From the NCBI RefSeq assembly GCF_000585375.1, contig NZ_KK073874.1, positions 6,168,894 through 6,232,893 on the forward strand: a stretch of 64,000 nt of DNA. Reading direction: 5' to 3'. Under the pieces are notes generated by a model, which was given only the letters and a program-made list of their open reading frames with translations, searched no databases and was not told where the DNA came from. This DNA is from Cryptosporangium arvum DSM 44712. Its GTDB lineage: Bacteria > Actinomycetota > Actinomycetes > Mycobacteriales > Cryptosporangiaceae. The number at the start of each line of letters is the position of its first letter. The stretch's first letter is position 1. A program made the translations under genes and the position numbers. This document shows, one piece after another, positions 7,205-17,300 of the stretch.

Positions 7205-8389
7205 CTAGGCCGGGAGCTCCGGGAGGGACCGGTCGGTGTCGGCGACCTGGGTGAGCTTCGCCGCGAGCGGCGCGAAGAGCTTCGAGGTGAGCACCGAGTC
7301 GAACAGTTCGCGGGCGGCCAGGCCGAGGCGGGTCTGCGGGTAGGCGAAGTGCTCGATCCCCGGCGGCAGCTTCTGCACGTCGTCGACGAGCGGGCGCATC
7401 CACTCCTCGTAACGGGTCAGCGCCGCGGGGAGGTCGTCGGGTTCCGCTGCGAGGTAGGCGGCGAGGACGTAGCCGCTGGTGAGCGCTAGTGACGCTCCCC
7501 CGCCTCCGATCGGGGTGACGCACCAGCCGGCGTCGCCGGCCAGGACGACCCGGCCGCGGTGCCAGGTGCTCATCCGGATCTGGGTGAGGTGGTCGAGGTA
7601 GACGTCGTCGGAGGTGTCGAACGCGTCCAGGACCCGCTCGGCCTCCCAGCCGGCGTCGGCGTACCGGACTCGGACCCGCGCGAGGGCGTCGGCCCGGTCG
7701 AGCGCGGTCAGGTCCTCGCCGCGCGCGTAGGAGAGGATCGCGCGGGTGGTGCCGTGGTTGTCGGGCCGGAGGTGGATCTGGCGCCCGCCGACCGTGGTGT
7801 ACCAGCGCCAGCGGTCGTCGTCGGACGGGGTGCGCGGGATCGTGCCGAACACCATCGTGATGCCGAGTTCCCGCCGGTCGACCGCCTCGCCGAAGATCCG
7901 GTCGCGGGTGGCCGACCGCACCCCCTCGGCGACGACGAGCAGGTCGGCCCGGAGCGAACGCCCGGACGACAGGGTCAGCGTGACCCCGTCCGGGCCGTCG
8001 TCCACGTCCTCGATGGTCTCGCCGTAGCCGAGCGACACCCCCTCGGGCAGCCGGTCGAGGATCGTGCGGGCGAAGTCGCCCCGCAGCACTTCGAGCTCGG
8101 CGGTGGCCCCGTCCGGGCCGTCGGACGGCAACTCGGCCCGCACCGCCCCCTCCGCGTCGACCAGGACGGTCCCGGTCTCGGTCGTGTTCTGCGCCTTGAC
8201 CGCGTCGAACAGACCCATCCGGCCGAGGACGTCACGGGCGACGCCGCGGACGTCGACGTTCTGGCCGCCGTCGCGGAAGGACGGTGCGCGTTCGATCACG
8301 GTGACCTCCCAGCCGGTGCGCGCGAGCCAGTAGGCGGCGGAGAGCCCGGCGATGCTGGCTCCGGACACCACGGCACGTCGTGAGCTCAT
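7205..8389 (-). CDS. FAD-dependent monooxygenase (PHBH fold)
   Basis: A 394-residue flavoprotein hydroxylase. It has the FAD-binding GASIAGLSAAYWLA at the N-terminus (a GxGxxG variant, with Ser after the second Gly), a DG-type block near the middle (LLVVAEGVRSATRDRIFG) and the second FAD block GRVVLAGDAGWCVTPIGGGG. It would use NAD(P)H and O2 to hydroxylate or inactivate an aromatic compound, as TetX-like enzymes do; the substrate is unknown. I start at ATG 8389 (MSSRRAVV); GTG 8401 sits too close to AAGGAA. It is divergent from a MarR regulator across an AGTGAAG operator cluster. Confidence 0.85.
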   Translation of the reverse strand: MSSRRAVVSGASIAGLSAAYWLARTGWEVTVIERAPSFRDGGQNVDVRGVARDVLGRMGLFDAVKAQNTTETGTVLVDAEGAVRAELPSDGPDGATAELEVLRGDFARTILDRLPEGVSLGYGETIEDVDDGPDGVTLTLSSGRSLRADLLVVAEGVRSATRDRIFGEAVDRRELGITMVFGTIPRTPSDDDRWRWYTTVGGRQIHLRPDNHGTTRAILSYARGEDLTALDRADALARVRVRYADAGWEAERVLDAFDTSDDVYLDHLTQIRMSTWHRGRVVLAGDAGWCVTPIGGGGASLALTSGYVLAAYLAAEPDDLPAALTRYEEWMRPLVDDVQKLPPGIEHFAYPQTRLGLAARELFDSVLTSKLFAPLAAKLTQVADTDRSLPELPA

Positions 8390-8395
8390 GACCTG

Positions 8396-8456
8396 CTTCA
8401 CTTCCTTCTGATCGGGGACCAGCTGGGCTTTACAGTGAAGCTACTTCAGAGTGAAG
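8396..8456. promoter_or_regulatory. MarR-type operator cluster (AGTGAAG repeats)
   Basis: The palindrome TGAAG-CTA-CTTCA lies at 8436-8448. The word AGTGAAG occurs at 8434-8440 and 8450-8456, and in reverse at 8396-8402. The sites cover the gap between the divergent monooxygenase and MarR genes and would block both promoters. MarR autoregulation at such sites is well known; binding here is inferred. Confidence 0.6.
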
Positions 8457-8464
8457 GGTGGCGC

Positions 8465-8974
8465 ATGGCGAGAGTCGACCCGCTCGCGGTGCGGTGGGCG
8501 CCGGAGCACACCGCCGCGATCCAGGGGCTGCGTGACTGGGCGGTCCGGTTCACCGAGCTGAACCAGCACCTGGCGGCCTGGATGAACCTGCCGGGCTCGG
8601 ACGCGACCGCGCTCAGCCACATCGTCTGGGCCGCCGAGGAGGACCGCCCGCTGTCACCGGCCGACCTGTCCCGCCAGATCGGCATGACCTCGGGCGCCAC
8701 CACCGTGCTGCTGAACCGGCTGGAGACCGCCGGGCACATCCGTCGCAGCCGGGAGCACGCCGACCGGCGCCGGGTCACGCTCCGGCCCGAGCCGGAGGCC
8801 CGCGAGCAGGTCCGCCGGTTCCTCGCGGTGGCCGGGGTGGAGGTCGCCGAGGTGCTGCAGGACACCGGCCTCGACGACCTGCGCCGGATCACCGCGTTCG
8901 TCACCCGCCTCGGGGAGGCGAGCGCCGCGGCCAACGAACGCCTACGGCATCGAGAAGCGGGACGGCCCACCTGA
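8465..8974 (+). CDS. MarR-family transcriptional regulator
   Basis: A 169-residue regulator. The winged-helix core is LSPADLSRQIGMTSGATTVL then LNRLETAGHIRRSREHADRR, with the Asp-Arg-Arg of the wing as in MarR proteins. ATG 8465 follows GAAGGGTGG; an upstream in-frame start lies inside the operator and is rejected. It probably represses itself and the divergent FAD monooxygenase until a phenolic or drug-like ligand appears. Its last 33 bases overlap the end of the convergent response regulator. Confidence 0.87.
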   Translation: MARVDPLAVRWAPEHTAAIQGLRDWAVRFTELNQHLAAWMNLPGSDATALSHIVWAAEEDRPLSPADLSRQIGMTSGATTVLLNRLETAGHIRRSREHADRRRVTLRPEPEAREQVRRFLAVAGVEVAEVLQDTGLDDLRRITAFVTRLGEASAAANERLRHREAGRPT

Positions 8975-9652
8975 GCGGCCGGGGCGCGGTGCCGCGGTGG
9001 CGAACCCGGTGAGGTGGGCGTAGGCCACCGCGTGGGTGCGGTCACGCAGCCCGAGCTTGCGCAGGATGCTGGAGACGTGCGTCTTCACGGTCTCCTCGCC
9101 GACGTGCAGCTGGCGCGCGATCTCCGGGTTGCTCAGGGCCTGCGAGAGCAGCTGCAGCACCTCGCGTTCCCGCGCGGTCAAGCGGGTGATGTCGTCGGGC
9201 GGTGACGGCGGGGCCAGCGTGTCGGCGAAGCGGGCCAGGTGGCGGCGGACGATCGACGGGTCGATGAGCGCGTCACCCCGGGCGGCGATCCGGACCGCGG
9301 TGATGAGCTCCTCCGGCGGCAGCGACTTGAGCAGGAACCCGCTGGCCCCCGCGGTGAGCGCGTCGCGTACGTAGTCGTCGGTGTCGTGGGTCGTCAGCAC
9401 CACGACCTTGGTGCGGTTGCCGGGGGCCGCGAGGATCGTCCGGGCCGCCCCCAGCCCGTCGCGGCGGGGCATGCGCACGTCGAGCACCGCGACGTCGGGG
9501 CGTAACCGGAGGGTCTGCTCGACCGCTTCGTCACCGTCGGAGGTCTCCGCGAGGCAGGCGATGTCGTCCTGGGTGTCGAGGATCGCCCGCAGACCGGCGC
9601 GGAACACCGCGTGGTCGTCGGCGAGCAACACGGTGATCGGGGTCGTGCTCAC
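8942..9652 (-). CDS. NarL/LuxR-type response regulator
   Basis: A 236-residue regulator. The receiver domain has the phosphoacceptor Asp in VAVLDVRMPRRDG, the Thr in VVLTTHDTDDY and the Lys in GFLLKSLPP. The C-terminal LuxR helix-turn-helix is LTAREREVLQLLSQALSNPE followed by ARQLHVGEETVKTHVSSIL. GTG 9652 overlaps the histidine kinase stop by four bases (GTGA), so the pair is co-translated. The end overlaps the convergent MarR gene. Confidence 0.93.
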   Translation of the reverse strand: MSTTPITVLLADDHAVFRAGLRAILDTQDDIACLAETSDGDEAVEQTLRLRPDVAVLDVRMPRRDGLGAARTILAAPGNRTKVVVLTTHDTDDYVRDALTAGASGFLLKSLPPEELITAVRIAARGDALIDPSIVRRHLARFADTLAPPSPPDDITRLTAREREVLQLLSQALSNPEIARQLHVGEETVKTHVSSILRKLGLRDRTHAVAYAHLTGFATAAPRPGRSGGPSRFSMP

Positions 9653-10818
9653 GCGGGCTTCTCCAGATCGAACGAGACGTGGGTGCTCCAGGTCCGCCCG
9701 TCCGGCCGGGGCCCGGTACGGACCCGCCCGCCGAAGACCTGGGCCCGGTTGGTGATCCCGGCCAGCCCGCGACCGCCGCCGACGTCGCTGCCGTCCGGGT
9801 CGTACGGGTTGACGGCCTCCACCTCCACCGTGCCCTCGCCGCGCCGCACCGACAGGTCGACCGGCCCACCGGTGCCGTGACGCAGAGCGTTGGTGAGCAT
9901 CTCCTGGCTGATGCGGTACAGAGCGATGTCGAGCGGTTCGGGTAGGTCGAGCGGCGGGCCGGTGACGTGCAGCCGGACCTCGATGTCCGCGCTGCGGAAG
10001 CCGCGCAGCAGGTCGTCGACGCGGGCCAGACCGGGCCGGTCCTCCACCGGGGTGGCCTGGCCGTGCAGGACGTCGAGCATGTGCCGGAGATCACCGAGCG
10101 CGGACCGGCTGGTCTCCTCCACCGAGCGCAGCGACGCGAGCGCCACCGGGTCGGTGCCGGGGCCGGTGAGGCGCAACCGGGCCGCGCCGGCGTGCACGCT
10201 TATCGCGCTGACGTGGTGCGTGATGACGTCGTGGAGGTCGCGGGCGATCGCGCTGCGGTCGGCCGCGACGGCTCGCTCGACCGCCGCCCGCTCGTCGCGC
10301 TCCTGGTTCTCGGCGCGCTGGCGCAGCTCGTCGAGGTAGCCGCGCCAGGCCGTGGTGTACCGGCCCACCAGCCAGGTGACCAGGCCGAACTTCACCGCGG
10401 TGACGGACACGGTCCAGTCCAGCGGGATGCCGCGCGTGGCGTGGGCGAGCACCAGGCCGGCGATCACCACGACGAGCGCCGCACCCGCCTGCCGCCCGTG
10501 CAACCACGCTCCGGCCCGGTACGACGCCACCAGCAGGCCGGCCTCGTTGAGGCTGAGCGACTCCGGACCGCCCAGCAGCGCGGCGCCCCCGGCGTCGACG
10601 ACGACGGCGGCCAGCACGACCGCGAGCGACAAGCGCACCGGGGTCACCAGCGCGAGATCGGCGACCACGATCGCGACCATCACCGCGACCCAGGCCCAGG
10701 TAACGGCCGTGTCGGACTGCCCGAGGTAGACCAGCACGTCGATGACCGCGCAGACCGCCGCGATCAGCAGCGACATGTGGGCGAGACGACGGTGGACCTG
10801 GGCGGGGGTGCTCAACAC
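9649..10818 (-). CDS. Sensor histidine kinase, NarL-partner type (HisKA_3)
   Basis: A 389-residue membrane kinase. The first 150 residues form several hydrophobic helices with no large outside domain, so it probably senses something in or at the membrane. The phosphorylated His is in AIARDLHDVITHHVSAIS. The ATPase domain has the G-box GGGRGLAGITNRAQVFGG. A GTG start at 10818 just after AAGGAAGC is the best choice. It is co-transcribed with the response regulator at 8942-9652 and divergent from a membrane hydrolase that it might control. Confidence 0.9.
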   Translation of the reverse strand: MLSTPAQVHRRLAHMSLLIAAVCAVIDVLVYLGQSDTAVTWAWVAVMVAIVVADLALVTPVRLSLAVVLAAVVVDAGGAALLGGPESLSLNEAGLLVASYRAGAWLHGRQAGAALVVVIAGLVLAHATRGIPLDWTVSVTAVKFGLVTWLVGRYTTAWRGYLDELRQRAENQERDERAAVERAVAADRSAIARDLHDVITHHVSAISVHAGAARLRLTGPGTDPVALASLRSVEETSRSALGDLRHMLDVLHGQATPVEDRPGLARVDDLLRGFRSADIEVRLHVTGPPLDLPEPLDIALYRISQEMLTNALRHGTGGPVDLSVRRGEGTVEVEAVNPYDPDGSDVGGGRGLAGITNRAQVFGGRVRTGPRPDGRTWSTHVSFDLEKPA

Positions 10819-10926
10819 GCTTCCTTCGACGACGACGTGCCTTCGCGATCATTGCCGTTCGCCGACGCCACCGCATCCCACACGTGGGGGAGGTGGCGTA
10901 GCGGGCGAATTCGTACGGTTCGCAGC

Positions 10927-12954
10927 ATGACGATAAAAAAGACCATCGCGGTCGCCGTCAGCGGGCTGATCCTGCTGTGTCTCGGTGGTCTGGCGTTATG
11001 GCCCTCCTCCCAGCTGGAGGTTCCCGAGGGCGCACGCGCCGGTTCCCTGTCGATGAAGGACTGCGAGTACGACACCGAGGACGGGACGGTGCAGGCCGAG
11101 TGCGGAACGCTCGTGGTGCCGGAGACCCGCGACGACCCCGACTCCGAGCTGATCGCGCTGCCGGTGGTCCGGATCCGGGCCACCGGTTCCGCACCGCGTG
11201 AGCCGATCTTCCGCCTCGCCGGTGGCCCCGGCGGCTCGAACATGACGTTCCCCCAGGCCAGTCGACTCACCGAGAGTCACGACCTGGTGCTGGTGGGGTA
11301 CCGCGGCGTCGACGGGTCGCGACGGCTGGACTGCCCGGAGGTGGCCGGCACCCTGCAGACCTCGGACGACCTGATCGGCACCGAGACCCAGCTCCGGACC
11401 AGGACGGCTTTCCGGGCCTGCGCCGAGCGGCTCACCAAGGACGGCGTCGATCTCACCGCGTACTCGGTCGTCCAGCGGGTCGAGGACATGGAGGCGGCCC
11501 GGAAAGCCCTGAGCTACCCGCGGATCGACCTGCTCAGCTCCAGCGCGGGCACCCGGACCGCGATGGTCTACTCGTGGCGGTACCCCGCCTCGCTGTTGCG
11601 CTCGGCGATGGTGTCGGTGAACCCGCCGGGCCACATGGTCTGGGACCCGACGATCACCGACTCGCAGTTCGCCCAGTACAGCCGGCTGTGCGCCGCCGAC
11701 CGCGGCTGTTCCGCGCGCACCGACGATCTCGCGGCCACGATGCGGACGACCGCCGGTGACCTCCCCTCCCGGTGGGGGCCGCTGCGCATCAAGGACGGCA
11801 ACGTGCGCGTCGCCGGGATGTACGGCATGCACCACAACGGGCCGGGCGCCGCGCCACAGACCGCCCCCAACATCATCGACGCGTTCCTGAGCAGCGCGGA
11901 CGGTGACCCGAGCGGCCTCTGGGCCATGTCGGCCCTCGGCGATGTCCTGCTGCCGGAAGGCATCGTGTGGGGCGAGTTCGCCTCGTTCGCCATGCTCGAC
12001 GCACCCACGGCCAAGGCCTACTACGCCGCCGGCGGTGACCCGGGCTCGATCCTCGGCAACGGCGGCGCGGAGTTCCTCTGGGGCGGCCCCGAGGGGGTCG
12101 CCACCGTCTGGCCGGACAGCCCGGACAACGCCGAGTACCGCACGCCGCGCCCCAGCGCGACCGAGACGCTGCTGGTCAGCGGCACCGTCGACTTTTCCAC
12201 CCCGGCCCAGCTGGCCGCCGAGGAGCTGCTGCCGACGCTCTCGAAGGGCAAGCAGGTGATCCTGCCCGAACTCGGCCACACCGGGGACTTCTACGAGCAC
12301 CGCCCCGAGGCCGGCAAGCACCTGCTCACGACGTTCTACGACACCGGCGTCGTCGACGACTCGAAGTTCGACACCCGTCCGGTCGACTTCACGCCCGCGG
12401 CGGTGAGCATGCCGACCATCGCGAAGCTCCTGGCCGGCGGCACGGTGGGCGGGCTGCTGATCGGGCTGGCCGTGCTCGGCGCCCTGGCGCTGCGTGTCCG
12501 CCGCCGCGGTGGCATCGGACGCCGGACCGGGATCTGGCTGCGTGTCCTGGCACCGATTCCCCTCGGCATCGGCGGCCTGTGCGCGGCGGCGCTGCTGGTC
12601 TGGAGCGTCGCGCCGCAGACGCCGCTGTTCAGCGGCCGGGTGATCGTGCCGTCACTGGCCCTGAGCATCGGTCTCGGCGTCGCGCTGGCGTGGATCCACC
12701 CGGAGCGGCCGGCGCGGGCGCGCCGGACCGGCACCGGGGCCGCGATCGGCGGTGCCGCGGCGGGGGCCCTTCTCGGCCTGCTCGCGCTCACCGGCATCGG
12801 CTCGACGCTCACCGCGGTGGTCGGTGCCGCGGCCGGGGCGAATCTGGCTCTGCAGCTGTTCGAGGGATTCCGGAAGCCCGAGCGCACGGACCCGGCCCCG
12901 GAGACCGCCACCCCCGAAACCGCCCCCGAGACCGCGGCCGCCGAACCCGCGTGA
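10927..12954 (+). CDS. Secreted alpha/beta-hydrolase with C-terminal membrane domain
   Basis: A 675-residue protein. Residues 1-25 are a signal/anchor helix. Residues 40-480 are an alpha/beta-hydrolase of the tripeptidyl-aminopeptidase (TAP) type: oxyanion region FRLAGGPGGSN, nucleophile Ser206 in LLSSSAGT (the usual GxSxG has Ser in place of the first Gly), Asp in SGTVDFSTPAQL and His in LPELGHTGDF. After residue 493 come about four membrane helices and a short acidic Pro/Glu tail. The catalytic domain would face outward, tethered to the membrane. The fusion of a TAP-type hydrolase to a multi-helix tail recurs in actinobacteria, but its substrate is unknown. Start ATG 10927. Confidence 0.78.
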   Translation: MTIKKTIAVAVSGLILLCLGGLALWPSSQLEVPEGARAGSLSMKDCEYDTEDGTVQAECGTLVVPETRDDPDSELIALPVVRIRATGSAPREPIFRLAGGPGGSNMTFPQASRLTESHDLVLVGYRGVDGSRRLDCPEVAGTLQTSDDLIGTETQLRTRTAFRACAERLTKDGVDLTAYSVVQRVEDMEAARKALSYPRIDLLSSSAGTRTAMVYSWRYPASLLRSAMVSVNPPGHMVWDPTITDSQFAQYSRLCAADRGCSARTDDLAATMRTTAGDLPSRWGPLRIKDGNVRVAGMYGMHHNGPGAAPQTAPNIIDAFLSSADGDPSGLWAMSALGDVLLPEGIVWGEFASFAMLDAPTAKAYYAAGGDPGSILGNGGAEFLWGGPEGVATVWPDSPDNAEYRTPRPSATETLLVSGTVDFSTPAQLAAEELLPTLSKGKQVILPELGHTGDFYEHRPEAGKHLLTTFYDTGVVDDSKFDTRPVDFTPAAVSMPTIAKLLAGGTVGGLLIGLAVLGALALRVRRRGGIGRRTGIWLRVLAPIPLGIGGLCAAALLVWSVAPQTPLFSGRVIVPSLALSIGLGVALAWIHPERPARARRTGTGAAIGGAAAGALLGLLALTGIGSTLTAVVGAAAGANLALQLFEGFRKPERTDPAPETATPETAPETAAAEPA

Positions 12955-12957
12955 CCA

Positions 12958-14157
12958 TCAGGCACCGGCGGAGACCAGGTCGCGCAGGAGTACGGCGGCG
13001 ACCTGGGCTCCGTCGGTGCGGATCCGGGCGCGGACGGCCGCCGCCCGCGCACGGACCCCGGCGGTGAGCGCCGACGCGACCGCGGCCCGCAGGGATCCGG
13101 TCGTCGCAGCCGGACCGTCGACGGCGGCCCCGAGGCCCAGCGCGGCCACCCGTCCGGCCCAGTAGGGGTTGTCGCCCACCGGCATCGGGACCGCCACCTG
13201 CGGCGTGCCTGCCCGCGCGGCGGTCCGCACCGTCCCGGCCCCGCCGTGGTGCACCACCGCCGCCACCCGGGCGAACAGCCGCTCGTGGTTGACCTCGCCG
13301 ACGACGAAACAGCCGGCCGGGTCCAGGTCCGCCCAGCCCCGGCAGACCAGGACGCGCCTCCCCTCGGCCCGGACCGCCTCGACGGCCCGGTCGGCGAGGC
13401 CCGGCGCCGGGCCGGCGCTGCCGAAGCCCACGTACACCGGCGGGTCACCGGCATCCAGGAAGGCCGTGACCGCGGGCGGGAGCGGGCGGTCGTCCGGCCG
13501 CGTCCACGCTCCGGTCTGCACCACGTCGAGGCCGGGGGCCGCGCGCCAGGGCCCGAGCGCGGGGTCGGCCGCCAGCCAGGGCCGATCGGTCTGGACGTGG
13601 TCGCGTACGTCGCTCACCGGCGCGAGGCCCAGCGCCGCCCGCCGCGTGTTCAACGCCGCCCGGAACTGCGCGTTCACCTGGTCGGCGTCGCGGGCCCAGC
13701 GCGTCCGGTGGTCGGCCGGCTCCGGCTCCGGCCAGCCCGGACGGGGTGGCGGCGCGTGGTGCGGCGAGGGCAGGTTGACCGCGGCCCAGGTCGCGTACAC
13801 GTACGGGATCCCCGCGGCCTCGGCCACCGAGCGGGCGCCGACCTGGGCCAGGCCGACCGCCAGCAGCGCGTCGCACCCCGCGGCCGCCGCGGGCAGGCCG
13901 GCGAACTGGGCGTCGAGCAGCTCGGCCCGGTACCGGGCCAGCGTCGCCGCCGAGGGCGGGACGCCGCTCGTCAGCACCCGGATCGGGGGCCCGAGCGGCA
14001 CGGACGGCAGCCCGAGGCCGGCCAGCCGGTCGGTGAACTCCTCGTCCGGCGGGACGCACAGCCGCACGTCCACGCCGAGCGTCCGCAGCCGGAGGGCGAG
14101 GGCCACCAGCGGGTCGACGTCACCGCGTGTCCCGTACGTGGCCAAGAGAACCCGCAT
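12958..14157 (-). CDS. Glycosyltransferase, GT1/MGT type, at edge of biosynthetic cluster
   Basis: A 399-residue GT-B glycosyltransferase. The N-terminus MRVLLATYGTRGDVDPLVAL is the acceptor-side signature of antibiotic glycosyltransferases (vancomycin GtfA-like, macrolide MGT). The nucleotide-sugar site is VVHHGGAGTVRTAARAGTPQ near residue 300. It would transfer a sugar from an NDP donor to a small molecule. It is divergent from the NRPS gene, sharing its promoter region, so it may decorate the cluster product. No deoxysugar genes are nearby, so a common NDP-hexose is the likely donor. Confidence 0.85.
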   Translation of the reverse strand: MRVLLATYGTRGDVDPLVALALRLRTLGVDVRLCVPPDEEFTDRLAGLGLPSVPLGPPIRVLTSGVPPSAATLARYRAELLDAQFAGLPAAAAGCDALLAVGLAQVGARSVAEAAGIPYVYATWAAVNLPSPHHAPPPRPGWPEPEPADHRTRWARDADQVNAQFRAALNTRRAALGLAPVSDVRDHVQTDRPWLAADPALGPWRAAPGLDVVQTGAWTRPDDRPLPPAVTAFLDAGDPPVYVGFGSAGPAPGLADRAVEAVRAEGRRVLVCRGWADLDPAGCFVVGEVNHERLFARVAAVVHHGGAGTVRTAARAGTPQVAVPMPVGDNPYWAGRVAALGLGAAVDGPAATTGSLRAAVASALTAGVRARAAAVRARIRTDGAQVAAVLLRDLVSAGA

Positions 14158-14376
14158 CCGGCGACCTCTTCCGTGTCGGCGTCCCTGTCCCAGGATGCCC
14201 TTCGAAGTACCTCCTTTGTGGAATTTTTCCTCTCTTGTGGATCGCAGAGCCCACCGATGGTGCTAACTTCCACAATCGACAGAGAATTCGCCCGACCTCG
14301 GCTGCGACGGCACGACGCGGTACCGGCTCGCAACGCGGTAGCAGTGCGCGTCTCCCCGCTCGGAAAGGTCGCCCCG
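14158..14376. promoter_or_regulatory. Divergent promoter region of the biosynthetic cluster, with TTGTGGA repeats
   Basis: This spacer separates the glycosyltransferase and the first NRPS gene and has an unusually AT-rich core around 14215-14240. The word TTGTGGA occurs at 14216-14222 and 14235-14241, and in reverse (TCCACAA) at 14269-14275. These could be binding sites for a cluster regulator, but no pathway regulator gene is adjacent. GGAAAGG at 14361-14367 is the ribosome site for the NRPS. Confidence 0.45.
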
Positions 14377-17300
14377 ATGCCGGTGTCCGCTCCCCTGTCG
14401 TCCGGTCAGCAACGCCTCTGGACCCTCTCCCAGCTCGACGGCGCCGGACCGGCCTACAACGAGACGATGGCGTTCACCCTGCGCGGCCCGCTCGACGTCG
14501 GGGCGCTGCGCCGGGCGTTCGGCGCGCTCGCCGACCGCCACGAGACCCTGCGTACCCGGTTCGCGGTCGAGGACGGCCACCCGGTGCAGATCGTCGAGGC
14601 CCCGGGGCACGGATTCCCGCTCGTCGTCACCGACACGACCGGGCAGCCGGCCGAACGGGAGCGGATCCGGCGGGAGGAGCCGCTGGAGCCGTTCGATCCC
14701 ACCCGCGCCCCGCTGGCCCGGGCCCGCCTGCTCGTCGACGGCGAGCGCCACCTCCTGCTGATCACCGTCCACCACATCGTGTTCGACGGCTGGTCCCGCT
14801 CGTTGCTGCTGCGTGAGCTCGGCGCGCTCTACGCCGCCCAGGTGCGCGGCGACGGGCCGGCGCTGCCGGTGACCCGCCCCTACCGGGACTACGCCGGGGC
14901 CCAGCGGGCCTGGCTCGCGGGCACCGGGCCCGCACCGCACGAGGCGTACTGGCGGGACCGGCTCGAGGGCGTCGCCGGCGTGCTCGACCTGCCCGCCGAC
15001 CGGCCCCGCCCGGCCCGGCGCGACCACTCCGGCGGCCGGGTGCCGGTGACGCTGGGGGCGACGCTCACCGAGGCGCTGCGCGCGGTGGCCCGCGAGCACG
15101 GCGCCACGCTCTACTCCACGATCCTGGCCGGGTGGTTCCTGCTGCTGTCCCGGCTGTCCGGGCAGACCGACGTCGCGGTCGGCGTGCCGACGACGAGCCA
15201 GGGCGGCCGCGACGAGTTCCCCGACACGATCGGCTTCTTCGTCAACACGCTGGCCGTGCGCGCCGACGTGGCCGGGTCCCAGACCGGCGCCGTCCTGCTC
15301 AAGCAGGTCCGCGCGGCGCTGCGTGGCGCGCTCGACCACGCCGGCCTGCCGTTCGAGCGGGTCGTCGAACTGGTGAACCCGCCCAGGAGCCCGGCCTACA
15401 ACCCGCTGTTCCAGACCATGTTCGCCTGGGTGCCCACCCTCCACGACCTGCTCGAACTTCCGGACGTCCTGGTCGAGCCGCACGACGTCGAGTTCGCGCC
15501 GGCGAAGTTCGACCTGTCGCTGAACCTCGCCGACGAGCCCGGTGGTGTCTCCGGGCACCTCGACTACTCGGTCGCGCTCTTCGACCGGGCCACCGCGGAG
15601 CGCTACGGCACCTACCTCGTCCGCCTGCTCGAACAGCTGAGCGCACGCCCCGACGACGACGTCGCCGGCTACGACCTGCTCGACGACGCCGAGCGCCGCG
15701 AGATCCTCACCGGCTGGAGCACTGGCCCGCGCGCGAACCCGCGCCCCGGCGGGCTCGTCGACCGCTTCACCGCCTGCGCCGACGCCACCCCGCACGCCCC
15801 GGCGCTCGTCTGCGACGGCCGGACCCTCTCCTACGACGAGCTGGACCGCCGCTCCACCCGGCTGGCCAACGCGCTGCGGGCGCGCGGAGCCGGGCCCGGC
15901 GAGGTCGTCGCGCTGCACTGCGGGCGGACGGTGGAGCTGGTCGTCGGCGTGCTGGGGGTGGTGAAGGCCGGAGCGGCCTGGCTCCCGCTCGACCCGGCCC
16001 AGCCGCCGGGGCGGCGGGCGGCGATGCTCGAGGACGCGCGTCCGCTGCTGGTGCTGAGCGACGCCCCGGGCTCGATCGCGGCGCTGGCGGACGAGGGCGA
16101 CGAGACCCGCGTCCCGGTGGCGACCGGGCCCGGGGAGACGGCGTACGTGATCTACACGTCCGGGTCGACCGGGCGGCCGAAGGGGGTGGCGGTCACCCAC
16201 GGCAGCGTCCTCGCGCTGTTCGACCAGTGGCTCGACCGCTTCGGCGCGACGCCGGGCGAGGCGACCTCGGCCTGGTCGAGCATCGGTTTCGACGCGTCGG
16301 TGCACGAACTGCTGCTCCCGCTGACGACCGGGGCCGTCCTGCACGTGGTGCCGGAGGCGATCCGGGCCGACCCGGCCGCGTTCCTGGCCTGGCTGGCCGA
16401 ACACCGCGTCGTGCAGGCGTTCCTGCCGCCGGCGTACGTGCGGTGGATCGACGAGGACCCCGGCCGGGTGGCCGGCCTCGCGCTCCGGCAGGTCCTCACC
16501 GGCGTCGAGCCGCTCGCGGAGGCCGCGCTGGCCCGGTTCGCCGCGGCCCTGCCCGGTCTGCGGATCTGCTTCGGCTACGGCCCGACCGAGGCCACGCTCT
16601 ACGCCAGCGCGTACGTCGACCCGCGGCCGCACGACCGTCCGGCACCGATCGGGCGCCCGCTGCCCGGCTCCCGGATGTACCTGCTCGACGAACGGCAGCG
16701 CCCGGTGCCGCCGGGCGTGGCGGGTGAGGTCTTCCTGGCCGGCGACTGCCTGGCCCGCGGCTACCTGCACCGGCCGGACCTGACCGCCGAGCGGTTCGTC
16801 CCCGATCCGTTCGTGCCGGGCGAGCGCATGTACCGCACCGGCGACCTCGCCCGGTGGCGGTCCGGGGGCGACGCGGAGTACGTCGGCCGCCGCGACGACC
16901 AGATCAAGCTGCGCGGGTTCCGGATCGAGCCCGGCGAGGTGACCGCCGCGCTGCTGGCCGTCCCCGGGGTCCGGGAGGCGGCCGTGCTGGTGGACCGCGA
17001 GGGTGAGCCCCGGCTCGTCGCCGGGGTGGCCGGAGGCGGCGGGCGGACCCCGCACGAGTGGCGCGCGGCGCTCGCCGACCGGCTGCCCGACCACATGATC
17101 CCGTCGGTGTTCGCCGAGTTCGACCGGCTGCCGCTCAACCGCAGCGGCAAGCTCGACCGCGACGCGGTGCTGACGCACGCGCGGGCGAACGCGTCCGCGG
17201 TCGTCAACACCGCGGCCCCGCGCGACCACGTCGAGCTCACGCTGCTGCGGATCTGGCAGAGCGTGCTGCTGCACCCCGCGATCGGCGTCTCCGACGACTT

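Noticed and set aside
9967-10926. Long N-terminal extension of the membrane hydrolase
   Set aside because: The extension is antisense to the histidine kinase and would bury the signal peptide that begins at ATG 10927.
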